DNA of 64,000 nt, taken from Helicobacter sp. 13S00482-2 (GTDB lineage: Bacteria; Campylobacterota; Campylobacteria; Campylobacterales; Helicobacteraceae). Shown piece after piece: positions 53,455 to 61,946 of this stretch. Below the pieces are notes generated by a model that was given only the letters and a program-made list of their open reading frames with translations, searched no databases and was not told the DNA's origin. Numbering within the stretch: the stretch's first letter is position 1; each line of letters begins with the position of its first letter. Both the position numbers and the translations under genes were made by a program. The stretch lies in the NCBI RefSeq assembly GCF_002272795.1, contig NZ_MLAT01000009.1:1-64000 (forward strand), given 5' to 3'.

Positions 53455-55271
53455 TGTTTGATGCTAAGGAGTGTGTCTATCATCCTATCAATTGCGGTTA
53501 TAACTTTGGCATTGGCTGCATACCCACCCTGAAATTTAATAAGATTGACCATTTCTTCATCTATACTAACTTGAGATATTGCCAAATGTTCTTTTTTGAT
53601 TGCCTCAAAGACTGATTTTTTAGTATCAAGAGTTTCTTGAGATTTTTGAGTATCAGTAGCAACCTTACCATTGAGATATTGATAAAACTCACTCAATTTC
53701 ATTTGATTGATTTCAAGCTTATTGTTATAAAAATCAACCTTTTCATACTGTAGCTGTTGCATCATATTGGCGACATCAAAATTTCCATTTATTGGTGCTA
53801 ACCAAGGTCTTATATAAGTGGGATCTTTTTTATATTTGCTATTGATTCGTATATTCTGAGCACTCTCGCCCTCAAAAAATGGATTCACTCCAAGTGCACC
53901 TGTAAAGTTTGTGCCATTATCTTTGAGGGAAACATAAAAACCTTTTGAAGGCTCTTTTGCTTGAATATAGAATTTTTTGGTTTTGTTGTCAAAAAAAGCC
54001 TTGAAATAATCATCAAAGTCATTTGTGTCATTATTGTCGTGATTATCATCTGTGTTTGCGTTTATCTGTGTGATGATGTCTTTCATCGTAGTGACATCAG
54101 TGATAGCAATAGTTTTTTTTGCAATCTCTTTTCCATCTGTATTGTAGGCAATAAGATCAATGGTGCCATTTTTTATATTATAGTTGGTGTCTTTTAGTGC
54201 TTCAATATCTTCAAATTCAACCTGTCGGCCTTCAACCTCGTGTGCGGCACTCTGAGCATAAATAGAATTAGTCGCTTCAATAAAACCTTTAGCAAAAGAA
54301 TCTAAAAGATTGATATAATTTTGAAGTTTTCCTGTTTTTGTTCCATCATATCCAGTGTTATAGAGCCCTATCAATGCTCCTGCTTTACCTTGATTTATTT
54401 TGTCTGTAATATCCACATCTTTAAAATCATATCCACGAAAATATATACGATTAAGATGTGCGGAATTATTCTGTTTCTCAAGAACTAAAGGATGAAAAAT
54501 AGTACCATCTACAATATTGAATCCATTAGCGATATTAAGCACATATCCATCATCAAAATCCGCTGTTTTTTTATCATTAAGCGCATTCGTTCTGATATTA
54601 TTCTTAAATACATTTCCTCCAATAAGTTCTCTTAAATGAAACTCAAGTTCATCTCTTCTATCACGGAGCTCGTTGGCTTGTTTGAATATTTTAGGATCTT
54701 CTGTTTCCCTAAGACGTTTATTAATCTCAGCAATTTGAGAGGCTAAATTATTAACCTCTTTTATAGTGCTCTCTAACTCTTCACTACTTTTTTGTTGCAA
54801 CATTAAAAGTTTATTTCGAGTATCCCTGATATTATGGGTAAGAACTTCTGCACTCTTAGCTAAAACTTGTTTTTGAGCGGGATCTTTTCCATTTTTTGCA
54901 AGATCTTTCCAGCCATTGAAATACTCTTGCAAATCATTATATATTCCTACTCCATCTATATCTGGAAAATAAGCGGAGGCTTCCTTAAGAGCACTAAAAT
55001 CAGTATTATAAAATTCATTATCTTCAGAAGCTTTAGAATAACGAGAAAATACAAATTCATTATGTATCCGTTCTACTGATTGGACATCCACTCCTCTACC
55101 AATACTTTTATTTTGATATTCAATAGGTTTTTCAGGCCTAGCAATAACTCTCTGTCTGCTATAAAATTCATCACTTGCATTAGAGATATTGTTTCCCGTG
55201 ACATCTACCATCAATTGATGAGCCTGAAGTCCGCTATAAGAAGTATTCAAAGAAGATAAAATTCCACCCAT
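53451..55271 (-). CDS. flgK: Flagellar hook-associated protein 1
   Basis: A 606-residue FlgK, junction protein between hook and filament. It has the N-terminal rod-type motif TSYSGLQAHQLMVDVTGNNI with the SNASDEFYSRQR continuation and the C-terminal VNLIKFQGGYAANAKVITAI, both for coiled-coil polymerisation. The central domain is long and variable. It is the third gene after flgM and flgN. Confidence 0.95.
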   Translation of the reverse strand: MGGILSSLNTSYSGLQAHQLMVDVTGNNISNASDEFYSRQRVIARPEKPIEYQNKSIGRGVDVQSVERIHNEFVFSRYSKASEDNEFYNTDFSALKEASAYFPDIDGVGIYNDLQEYFNGWKDLAKNGKDPAQKQVLAKSAEVLTHNIRDTRNKLLMLQQKSSEELESTIKEVNNLASQIAEINKRLRETEDPKIFKQANELRDRRDELEFHLRELIGGNVFKNNIRTNALNDKKTADFDDGYVLNIANGFNIVDGTIFHPLVLEKQNNSAHLNRIYFRGYDFKDVDITDKINQGKAGALIGLYNTGYDGTKTGKLQNYINLLDSFAKGFIEATNSIYAQSAAHEVEGRQVEFEDIEALKDTNYNIKNGTIDLIAYNTDGKEIAKKTIAITDVTTMKDIITQINANTDDNHDNNDTNDFDDYFKAFFDNKTKKFYIQAKEPSKGFYVSLKDNGTNFTGALGVNPFFEGESAQNIRINSKYKKDPTYIRPWLAPINGNFDVANMMQQLQYEKVDFYNNKLEINQMKLSEFYQYLNGKVATDTQKSQETLDTKKSVFEAIKKEHLAISQVSIDEEMVNLIKFQGGYAANAKVITAIDRMIDTLLSIKQ

Positions 55272-55280
55272 CGTGCTTCC

Positions 55281-55709
55281 TTATGCCTGAACTTTCAAAA
55301 AATTACTTCGAGGAGTTTTGTTTCCATTATAATCAGATGCTTCATGTGGAATGATTTTTTCAATCAAGGAATTATAAAACTCTGAGACTGCAAACACAAT
55401 CCTAGCATAGCTCGTATTGAGGTTTTTAAGCTCTTCAAGATTTTTTCTCATTTGAGCTAACAATACCCCAGCTTCTTCATCAATCAACTCCGAAAGAGTT
55501 TTATTGGGAAATTGATTTTTTAAATTCAACATCTCTTGATCAATAAGATTCTTCTTTGCTTCAAAAGCTTTGATAAGTTGCTGTTTTGATCCATTACGAT
55601 CAAAAATACTATTATGATTAGCAATCCTAATGTCTTCAACATCTAAAGAAGTCAATTCTATGAGATTTTCAAGGTCACAAACAGCACCTCTGAGGTAATT
55701 ATGAAGCAT
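55281..55709 (-). CDS. flgN: FlgN-like flagellar export chaperone
   Basis: A 142-residue, mostly helical protein between flgM and flgK. Sequence similarity to known FlgN is weak by eye, but length, helical content (LIDQEMLNLKNQFPNKTLSE, LAQMRKNLEELKNLNTSYAR) and position support the chaperone for FlgK and FlgL. Confidence 0.72.
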   Translation of the reverse strand: MLHNYLRGAVCDLENLIELTSLDVEDIRIANHNSIFDRNGSKQQLIKAFEAKKNLIDQEMLNLKNQFPNKTLSELIDEEAGVLLAQMRKNLEELKNLNTSYARIVFAVSEFYNSLIEKIIPHEASDYNGNKTPRSNFLKVQA

Positions 55710-55765
55710 ATTTTTAATCCTAAAATATTTAATAATACCCCCAAAGAAGGAGTATTGTATTATAT

Positions 55766-55966
55766 TTATAGATTAAGCAAATTTAGTGCCATTTTTTCTG
55801 AAGTTTTCTGGATATCAACCCTATAAGTGCCATTTTTCATAGATTCTTTAATTTGAGTTGCTTTATCTTCAACTTCGGGGGTATCTTTAGGCTTAATGCC
55901 TTCTGAATATTTTTTATTCTCATTGGCAACCAAATGGCTATTGCTAGTTGCTATAGGACTTATCAT
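55766..55966 (-). CDS. flgM: Anti-sigma-28 factor FlgM
   Basis: A 66-residue FlgM that binds the flagellar sigma factor FliA. The C-terminal half (RVDIQKTSEKMALNLL) is the sigma-binding helix pair; the family's IKESMKNGTYRVD is clear. It is shorter than the E. coli protein, as in Helicobacter. TTAGGAGATTTTAA precedes the ATG. A sigma-28 promoter lies upstream, so FlgM feeds back on its own sigma factor. Confidence 0.9.
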   Translation of the reverse strand: MISPIATSNSHLVANENKKYSEGIKPKDTPEVEDKATQIKESMKNGTYRVDIQKTSEKMALNLLNL

Positions 55967-56005
55967 TTAAAATCTCCTAAGATATAAAATTTATTTGCAC
56001 AAACT

Positions 56006-56032
56006 ACATCGGCAATAATAGTTAATGCTTTA
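56006..56032 (-). promoter_or_regulatory. Sigma-28 (FliA) promoter of flgM
   Basis: On the minus strand TAAA (56032-56029), a spacer of exactly 15 bp and GCCGATGT (56013-56006) fit the sigma-28 consensus TAAA-N15-GCCGATAA with two mismatches. The start would be about 30-35 nt before the flgM ATG. The -35 element overlaps the stop codon of the upstream gene. Confidence 0.85.
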
Positions 56033-56239
56033 ATTTATTTTTTTGATCTGCTTCATCATCTCTTCTCTAAATTTTGACACATCTGTGACACTTGTAGAGC
56101 TTTTAGTGCTACCAAAAAGCGATGCATCTTCATTGGATGAATAGGTATAAATAAAAACAAACACCATCGCATAACAAAACAAACCAAAACAAACGCTCGG
56201 AAAAAGCCAAGTTCTAAAATCAAATCTTTTAAATTTCAT
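56030..56239 (-). CDS. Small single-pass membrane protein, unknown
   Basis: A 69-residue protein with one membrane helix (LFPSVCFGLFCYAMVFVFIY) and a polar tail (SSNEDASLFGSTKSSTSVTD, then FREEMMKQIKKIN). It lies directly upstream of flgM on the same strand and may be flagellar, but no family is recognised. Its stop overlaps the flgM promoter. Confidence 0.6.
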   Translation of the reverse strand: MKFKRFDFRTWLFPSVCFGLFCYAMVFVFIYTYSSNEDASLFGSTKSSTSVTDVSKFREEMMKQIKKIN

Positions 56240-56375
56240 TTTTATATACCCTCATCTAGTGTGTCTTTAAGCACAGCATATTCGTTTTTTTTGAGATTAT
56301 AGCAAATTTAACCATGTATATCATTAAGCTTGGGATCTAAGATTTACTTTTATGGGAGTATTTGTAAAGTTAATA

Positions 56376-56381
56376 TATAAT
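56376..56381 (+). promoter_or_regulatory. TATAAT -10 element upstream of csd3
   Basis: TATAAT on the + strand, 41 bp before the csd3 ATG at 56423, would begin transcription near 56388. It likely drives the csd3 / Nudix / pgbA / glcD run. Confidence 0.55.
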
Positions 56382-56422
56382 CTGTTCTTTTATATTCTTT
56401 TATAAAATCTCAGAGGCATTCA

Positions 56423-57580
56423 ATGAAAAGACTTTTGCTATTATTTTTGCTATTATCCTCGAGTGTTTTTGGTGCGCTTGGCGAAAAACTCTTCTGGGAT
56501 AAAGGCACTACGTTGCTCGGTTTTTTTGAGCAAAACTCTCTTCCACTTAAACTTTACTATAACCTTTCTTCTCAAGATAAAGAACTCACCGCAGAAATCT
56601 ATGCAGGAGTTTCATACTACACCCTCAGAGATGATAATGGGGATTTACTTCAAGCTCTTATTCCCATTAGCGAAGATGTGCAAATCCATATTTATAAGAG
56701 CAACGAAGATTACAAGCTAGATTTTATTCCTATCATTTATTCTTCTGTACAAAAAATCCTGACTCTTTCTGTGCAAAAATCCCCCTATCAAGATATCATT
56801 GATGCCACGTCAGATACTAGTCTTGCCAATGAATTTATCAATGCCTATAAAAAAAGTATTAATTTTAAAAAATTTGTCATCAAAGATGATAAGTTGGCTC
56901 TGATTTATACTAGAAAATATCGACTTGGCAATCCTTTTGGTTCTCCTGATATCAAAGCAACCGTCATTGAAACCAATAAAAAATCAAATTATATTTTTGC
57001 TTACAAAGGTCGCTATTATGATCCAAAGGGAAAAGAGGTAGCAGGATTTTTATTAGAGGTTCCTGTGAATTTCACACGCATTTCTTCAAAATTCTCCTAT
57101 GGAAGACTCCATCCCATACTCAAGGTTATACGTCCTCATTACGGAGTTGATTATGCAGCTAGAATTGGCACTTCTATAAAGGCCGCAGCTGATGGAAGAA
57201 TCATATTTTTAGGAGTAAAGGGTGGGTATGGAAAAACGATTGAAATCAATCACGGTAATGGTATCAAAACCCTTTATGCTCATATGAGCTCTTTTGCAAG
57301 AGGTATGCACAGTGGAATGTATGTAAAAAAAGGGCAAATTATTGGAAAAGTTGGAACTACGGGTGTCAGCACGGGCCCACACCTGCATTTTGGAGTCTAT
57401 AAAAATAATCGCCCTATCAATCCCTTAGGTAGCATACGTACAGCAAAAAGCGAACTCAAAGGAAAAGACAAGAAAGAATTCAACGAAATAGCCAAAACCT
57501 ACAAAAAAGAACTTGATGATGCACTTGAAAAAAGTTCTTTTGAGGATCAAAAATCTTTTGTGTCCATCAAGGCTCAATGA
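56423..57580 (+). CDS. csd3: Peptidoglycan DD-carboxypeptidase/endopeptidase Csd3, M23 family
   Basis: A 385-residue exported M23 metallopeptidase. Signal peptide MKRLLLLFLLLSSSVFG; N-terminal inhibitory domains (about 20-225); catalytic LytM domain with zinc ligands in RPHYGVDYAAR (His 239, Asp 243) and GPHLHFGVY (His 320, His 322), plus LYAHMSS (His 287). It matches H. pylori Csd3 / HdpA, which trims cross-links and shapes the helical cell. Followed without gap by the Nudix gene (4-bp overlap). Confidence 0.92.
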   Translation: MKRLLLLFLLLSSSVFGALGEKLFWDKGTTLLGFFEQNSLPLKLYYNLSSQDKELTAEIYAGVSYYTLRDDNGDLLQALIPISEDVQIHIYKSNEDYKLDFIPIIYSSVQKILTLSVQKSPYQDIIDATSDTSLANEFINAYKKSINFKKFVIKDDKLALIYTRKYRLGNPFGSPDIKATVIETNKKSNYIFAYKGRYYDPKGKEVAGFLLEVPVNFTRISSKFSYGRLHPILKVIRPHYGVDYAARIGTSIKAAADGRIIFLGVKGGYGKTIEINHGNGIKTLYAHMSSFARGMHSGMYVKKGQIIGKVGTTGVSTGPHLHFGVYKNNRPINPLGSIRTAKSELKGKDKKEFNEIAKTYKKELDDALEKSSFEDQKSFVSIKAQ

Positions 57581-58179
57581 TGAAATATTTTCCTACTGTT
57601 GATTCAAAAGTAGATTTCAAATCGATACATTTTGAAGAATGCATAAATTCAGACTACATCAAACCCACCAGAATGAAGTATATAGAAAATGGCAAAAAAA
57701 AAGTTTGGGATATTATCGACTCTCACGATAGCGTCTCTATAATTTTATATCATCAAGATTTTGATAGCTTTTTGATTGTAAGACAATTTCGTCCAGCTGT
57801 GTATGCAAAAAATCAAGATGGATACACATATGAGCTATGTGCTGGATTAGTAGATAAGAAAGATAAAACCATTGAGCAAATCGCCTCTGAAGAAATTTTT
57901 GAGGAATGTGGCTATAATGTGAAAGTCAATGATTTGAAAAAAATAGGTAGTTTTTTTGCTTCTACAGGTATCAGTGGCAGCAAACAAACAATATTTTTTG
58001 CCACCATTACAGAAGAGAATAAACTCACTATGGGAGGTGGAATCGATGATGAATGTATTGATGTTTTATTCTTACCTTTATCAAAAGCCCAAGAATTTAT
58101 TAATGATGAATCCATAGCAAAAACACCCGCCCTTGCATATGCAATCAAATGGTATATGGATCAGTCAAAAAAGGAGTGA
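57577..58179 (+). CDS. Nudix hydrolase, UDP-sugar/ADP-sugar diphosphatase type
   Basis: A 200-residue Nudix protein. The region YELCAGLVDKKDKTIEQIAS followed by EEIFEECGYNV is the Nudix box; the family REUxEExGU has Glu in place of Arg (EEIFEECGY). The preceding YELCAGLVD resembles human NUDT14 (UDP-glucose pyrophosphatase), so a UDP-sugar or ADP-ribose substrate is plausible. It overlaps csd3 by 4 bp. Confidence 0.85.
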   Translation: MMKYFPTVDSKVDFKSIHFEECINSDYIKPTRMKYIENGKKKVWDIIDSHDSVSIILYHQDFDSFLIVRQFRPAVYAKNQDGYTYELCAGLVDKKDKTIEQIASEEIFEECGYNVKVNDLKKIGSFFASTGISGSKQTIFFATITEENKLTMGGGIDDECIDVLFLPLSKAQEFINDESIAKTPALAYAIKWYMDQSKKE

Positions 58180-58181
58180 AA

Positions 58182-59009
58182 TTGTTCAAAAAAATTCTCA
58201 GCACCATAGCATTCACAGCTATTATCTTTTCAATAGCAAATGCAGATAAATTTAATGAAACTGTATCTATAAACATACAAGATGTAGATACAAAAAATAA
58301 AACATTAACGTTTCCAGCATATGATTTACTCATCGGAGAAACTGGTTTTATCATCACAAAACTAACAGATTATAGAGTCATTTCTGCAAAACTAGAAATA
58401 GAATCCATCAAAGATGGTGTTGCTAAGGCCAAATTCAGTGATTTTGATGCGATGAAACAAAAATACCTACCCACTCCAAGAGTTGAGCCCAAAAAAGGAG
58501 ATATGGTTTTTTTTAGAGAACTCAATAATAGAGCATTCTTAATAGCACCCGATTTGAATACTTATGAAAAGATAAAATCCACACTCAAAAAAGAAGTTTC
58601 AGTTATGAGTTCTGACCTACTAATGGCATACTTAAATGATTATGGCGGTTTTGATCCCAACCCAAAATTTCTCAAAAAAGCTTGTAATCTCTATAGCGTA
58701 GGATTATTGTATATTGTAGGAACAAATAGCTTGAATGTTTTAGATTGCCAAAGTTTAGCTCGTTTGCAAACGAACTATTTTGATACTTCTGGTGTCACTC
58801 AAAGTATCGCACCTTTTTTCTCTCGTTTTCAGGAGATAAAAACAGGTTCCTTGTCGAGTTTGTTTTATTCAAAAAAATCTAAAAACTACTTTGAATTTTA
58901 TGACAATCTCATAAAAAATGGTTTTGACATGCAAAAAGGAAAAAAACCTAAAAAATCAAAAGAATCTCCAAAGTCAAAAAATCTAAAAGACCCCAAGAGT
59001 AAGCTGTGA
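58182..59009 (+). CDS. pgbA: Plasminogen-binding protein PgbA-like, short
   Basis: A 275-residue exported protein matching the N-terminal domain of PgbA of H. pylori, which binds host plasminogen. The start is TTG at 58182, placed 6 nt after AAAGGAG, giving a signal peptide (FKKILSTIAFTAIIFSIANA). The globular part contains LTFPAYDLLIGETGFII and FFRELNNRAFLIAPDLNTYE. The C-terminal tail is lysine-rich (KKPKKSKESPKSKN). It is clearly shorter than the H. pylori protein and ends in Leu, not Lys. Confidence 0.78.
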   Translation: MFKKILSTIAFTAIIFSIANADKFNETVSINIQDVDTKNKTLTFPAYDLLIGETGFIITKLTDYRVISAKLEIESIKDGVAKAKFSDFDAMKQKYLPTPRVEPKKGDMVFFRELNNRAFLIAPDLNTYEKIKSTLKKEVSVMSSDLLMAYLNDYGGFDPNPKFLKKACNLYSVGLLYIVGTNSLNVLDCQSLARLQTNYFDTSGVTQSIAPFFSRFQEIKTGSLSSLFYSKKSKNYFEFYDNLIKNGFDMQKGKKPKKSKESPKSKNLKDPKSKL

Positions 59010-60391
59010 TAGAGAAAAAACACCAAAAAGAGCTTGAAAATATTGTCGGTTCTGAGAATTTTTATAACGACAAAGCTCATTTGATTGCATATTGCTATGA
59101 CGCCACAAAAGAACGTTATGAGCCTGATTGTATCATATATCCCAAAGATGAAATTGATGTGAGCAAAATCCTAAAATATTGCAATACACACAAAATTTCT
59201 ATATTGCCAAGAGGTGCAGGAAGTGGATTTACAGGGGGTGCATTGCCAATAAATGGGGGTGTTGTCTTAGCAATGGAAAAACACTTCGACAAAATTTTAG
59301 AAATTGATGAAAAAAATCTTATCGCCAGAGTCCAACCTGGAGTGATCAACAAACATTTTCAAGAAGTAGTTGAAAAAATGGGTTTATTTTATCCACCCGA
59401 TCCTGCAAGTCAAGAATATTGCACATTAGGAGGCAATGTAAGCGAAAATGCTGGAGGAATGAGGGCTGCAAAATATGGCATTACAAAAGATTACGTGATG
59501 GCAATAAGAGCAGTTTTACCTAATGGAGAAATCATTAGAGCAGGGAAAAAAACCATCAAAGATGTTGCTGGTTACAATATAGCTGGAATTTTGATAGCAA
59601 GTGAAGGAAGTTTGGCAGTGATTACTGAGATCACCCTCAAGCTCATTGCCAAACCAAAAATCGCTCAATCCGCAATGGGCGTTTTTCCTGATATTCAATC
59701 TGCAATGAATGCGGTTTATAAAACAATGGCAAGTGGGGTAACACCTGTGGCTATGGAATTTCTAGATAACTTAACCATAAGAGCCGTAGAAGAAAAATTT
59801 CACAAATCTCTTCCTGTAGAAGCTGGATCTATCCTTATCACTCAAGTTGATGGAGACATACCCGAACAGATCCAATGGCAACTTGAAAAAATTCAACAAA
59901 AATTCCTAGAAAATGGCTGTATTGATTTTAAAATTGCTAAAAACAAAGAAGAGGAAGCAAGTCTGTGGTTTGCCAGAAGAAACGCCTCTCAAAGTATCAC
60001 CGTGTATGGCAAAAAAAAGCTCAACGAAGATATCACCGTCCCTAGATCAAGACTTCCTGAACTTTTAGAAAAAATCTCTATCGTGAGTAAAAAATATGGC
60101 TTTAAAATCCCTTGTTTTGGTCATACTGGAGATGGAAATGTTCATACAAATGTGATGGTTCCTGATGATAAAGATGAAGAACAACTCAAAAAAGGCCATC
60201 AAGCCATAAAAGAAATTTTCCAAATTGCTGTTGAACTTGAAGGCACACTTAGTGGGGAACACGGAATTGGGTTATCTAAAGCACCCTTTATGTCTTTAGC
60301 ATTCACTCCTTCAGAAATGGAGCTTTTTAGAAATATCAAAAAAGCTTTTGATCCTAACAATATCCTCAATGGCAACAAAATGGGTTTATAG
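59006..60391 (+). CDS. glcD: Glycolate oxidase subunit GlcD-like FAD-linked oxidase
   Basis: A 461-residue FAD-binding PCMH-type oxidase. The FAD segment is LPRGAGSGFTGGALPINGGV, and the C-terminal FAD-linked-oxidase domain ends with FGHTGDGNVHTNVMVPDD and GEHGIGLSKAPF. It oxidises glycolate, lactate or a similar 2-hydroxyacid. The start is GTG, overlapping the pgbA stop (GTGA). Subunits GlcE and GlcF are not adjacent. Confidence 0.9.
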   Translation: MIEKKHQKELENIVGSENFYNDKAHLIAYCYDATKERYEPDCIIYPKDEIDVSKILKYCNTHKISILPRGAGSGFTGGALPINGGVVLAMEKHFDKILEIDEKNLIARVQPGVINKHFQEVVEKMGLFYPPDPASQEYCTLGGNVSENAGGMRAAKYGITKDYVMAIRAVLPNGEIIRAGKKTIKDVAGYNIAGILIASEGSLAVITEITLKLIAKPKIAQSAMGVFPDIQSAMNAVYKTMASGVTPVAMEFLDNLTIRAVEEKFHKSLPVEAGSILITQVDGDIPEQIQWQLEKIQQKFLENGCIDFKIAKNKEEEASLWFARRNASQSITVYGKKKLNEDITVPRSRLPELLEKISIVSKKYGFKIPCFGHTGDGNVHTNVMVPDDKDEEQLKKGHQAIKEIFQIAVELEGTLSGEHGIGLSKAPFMSLAFTPSEMELFRNIKKAFDPNNILNGNKMGL

Positions 60392-60444
60392 TTAAAAACT
60401 TAAACCTCTATTAGATAATTCACAAATACTTTATATAAGCTTGG

Positions 60445-60450
60445 TATAAT
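60445..60450 (+). promoter_or_regulatory. TATAAT -10 element of the efflux operon
   Basis: TATAAT preceded by TTGG predicts a start near 60457, 23 nt before the ATG at 60480. This placement also argues that the in-frame TTG at 60453 is not the translation start. Confidence 0.6.
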
Positions 60451-60479
60451 TCTTGAAATCTGAATATTGTTGGGGTCAA

Positions 60480-61946
60480 ATGAACTTTTTAAAGCTTGTC
60501 TTGTTGTCTGTTTTTTTCACAGGTTGCACCTCTTTAATGCAAAAAGAAGAGATTATTTCAAAAACCCATATACCTAAAAGATTCTCCAATGAAGATGTAT
60601 TGCAATCACTAGTAAAACAAACTTATGGAGAAAAACCAACCCTATCAAAAGAAATGCCAAATCTTCAGAGTATGGATTTCTTGCAGACTTTTTTTTATAT
60701 TTTTACAGACCATACCCTCCAGCAACTCATAGAACAAGCACTCAAAAATAACCCAAACGTTCTCACACTCACTTCCAAAATCGCTCAAGCTAGATCCACA
60801 GCAAAGATTCAAGGTGCGGATATGATTCCTAAAATCGGAGCAAATATAGGCTACAACTACAGTGATGGAAACTACAAAAAATATCAAATCAACTTCAACC
60901 AAAACACACTCAATGGTTCTTTAACGCTTTCTTGGGAAATAGATATTTTCGGACGAATCAACTATCTTCGTAAAGCTTCAAAGGAGCAATATTTTAGTGC
61001 TCAAAAAGATCTCTCTAGTGCCAAAATCAGTCTAATTTCAGATGTTGCAAATTATTATTTTACTATCAGGAAATTGATAAATTCCATCAATATCTACCAA
61101 GAACTTGTCCAAAATCAAGAGAAAATCTACCAAATCAATGAAAAAAAATACGATCTAGGACTCATAGACATCACCGAATTAGCATCATTAAAATCAACAC
61201 TCTCCAATCAGAAAAACACCCTTTTAGATCTATCATATCAACTAGAACAGAACAAAAACGCCCTTTTAGTACTGCTAAATACCAAAAACGTAGATTTTGA
61301 TATGACTCAAAACTATCATTTTAAAAAACCAAATTTTCCACCAATACAAACGATGCCTTCTAGTGTGCTTTTAAAAAGACCTGATATACAATCAGCTATT
61401 CACGCTTTAAATGCTCAGATATATACCCAATCAAGCAAACGTGCAGAATTTTTTCCTGTACTAAATATCAGTGGCAGCCTTGGGCAAATATTATTTTCCA
61501 ACAACGGAATTGGAGATCTAATCTGGCAGATAACAAGCTCTTTATCCATGCCATTATTAAATCGAACAAACATCAGAGAGAACTATAAAATTCAAAAAGA
61601 AAATGTCAAACAAGCTTTCTATGCTCTCCAAAACTCAATCAATACAGCCATTGGAGAGATACAAAATGCAATATCAGATGCAGATTATTCTAAAGAAAAT
61701 CTAAAAAACTCTCTACAAAGTGCCCAAATTTCAGAAAACGCCCTCAAAGCAACAAAGTTCAAATACGATTATAAACTTATTGATGAGATCAGTTTGCTTG
61801 ATTATCAAAATCAATATCTCAATATTCAAAAAACCCTCAATGAATCTCTTTATGGTAATACAGAAGCAATGATTTTGCTCTATAAGTCATTTGGTGGGGT
61901 ATTTGTATTTGAAGATGACAAAGGAGATAAAAATGCACAACACTGA
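60480..61946 (+). CDS. TolC/NodT family outer membrane efflux lipoprotein
   Basis: A 488-residue outer membrane channel of an efflux system. The signal peptide has a lipobox (SVFFTGC, Cys 15), as in NodT / CusC proteins. Two helical repeats (about 90-250 and 290-480) contain SLTLSWEIDIFGRINYLRKA and LLKRPDIQSAIHALNAQIYT, the family hallmarks. ATG 60480 follows TTGGGGTCAA. The next gene begins inside its last 14 bp. Confidence 0.9.
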   Translation: MNFLKLVLLSVFFTGCTSLMQKEEIISKTHIPKRFSNEDVLQSLVKQTYGEKPTLSKEMPNLQSMDFLQTFFYIFTDHTLQQLIEQALKNNPNVLTLTSKIAQARSTAKIQGADMIPKIGANIGYNYSDGNYKKYQINFNQNTLNGSLTLSWEIDIFGRINYLRKASKEQYFSAQKDLSSAKISLISDVANYYFTIRKLINSINIYQELVQNQEKIYQINEKKYDLGLIDITELASLKSTLSNQKNTLLDLSYQLEQNKNALLVLLNTKNVDFDMTQNYHFKKPNFPPIQTMPSSVLLKRPDIQSAIHALNAQIYTQSSKRAEFFPVLNISGSLGQILFSNNGIGDLIWQITSSLSMPLLNRTNIRENYKIQKENVKQAFYALQNSINTAIGEIQNAISDADYSKENLKNSLQSAQISENALKATKFKYDYKLIDEISLLDYQNQYLNIQKTLNESLYGNTEAMILLYKSFGGVFVFEDDKGDKNAQH

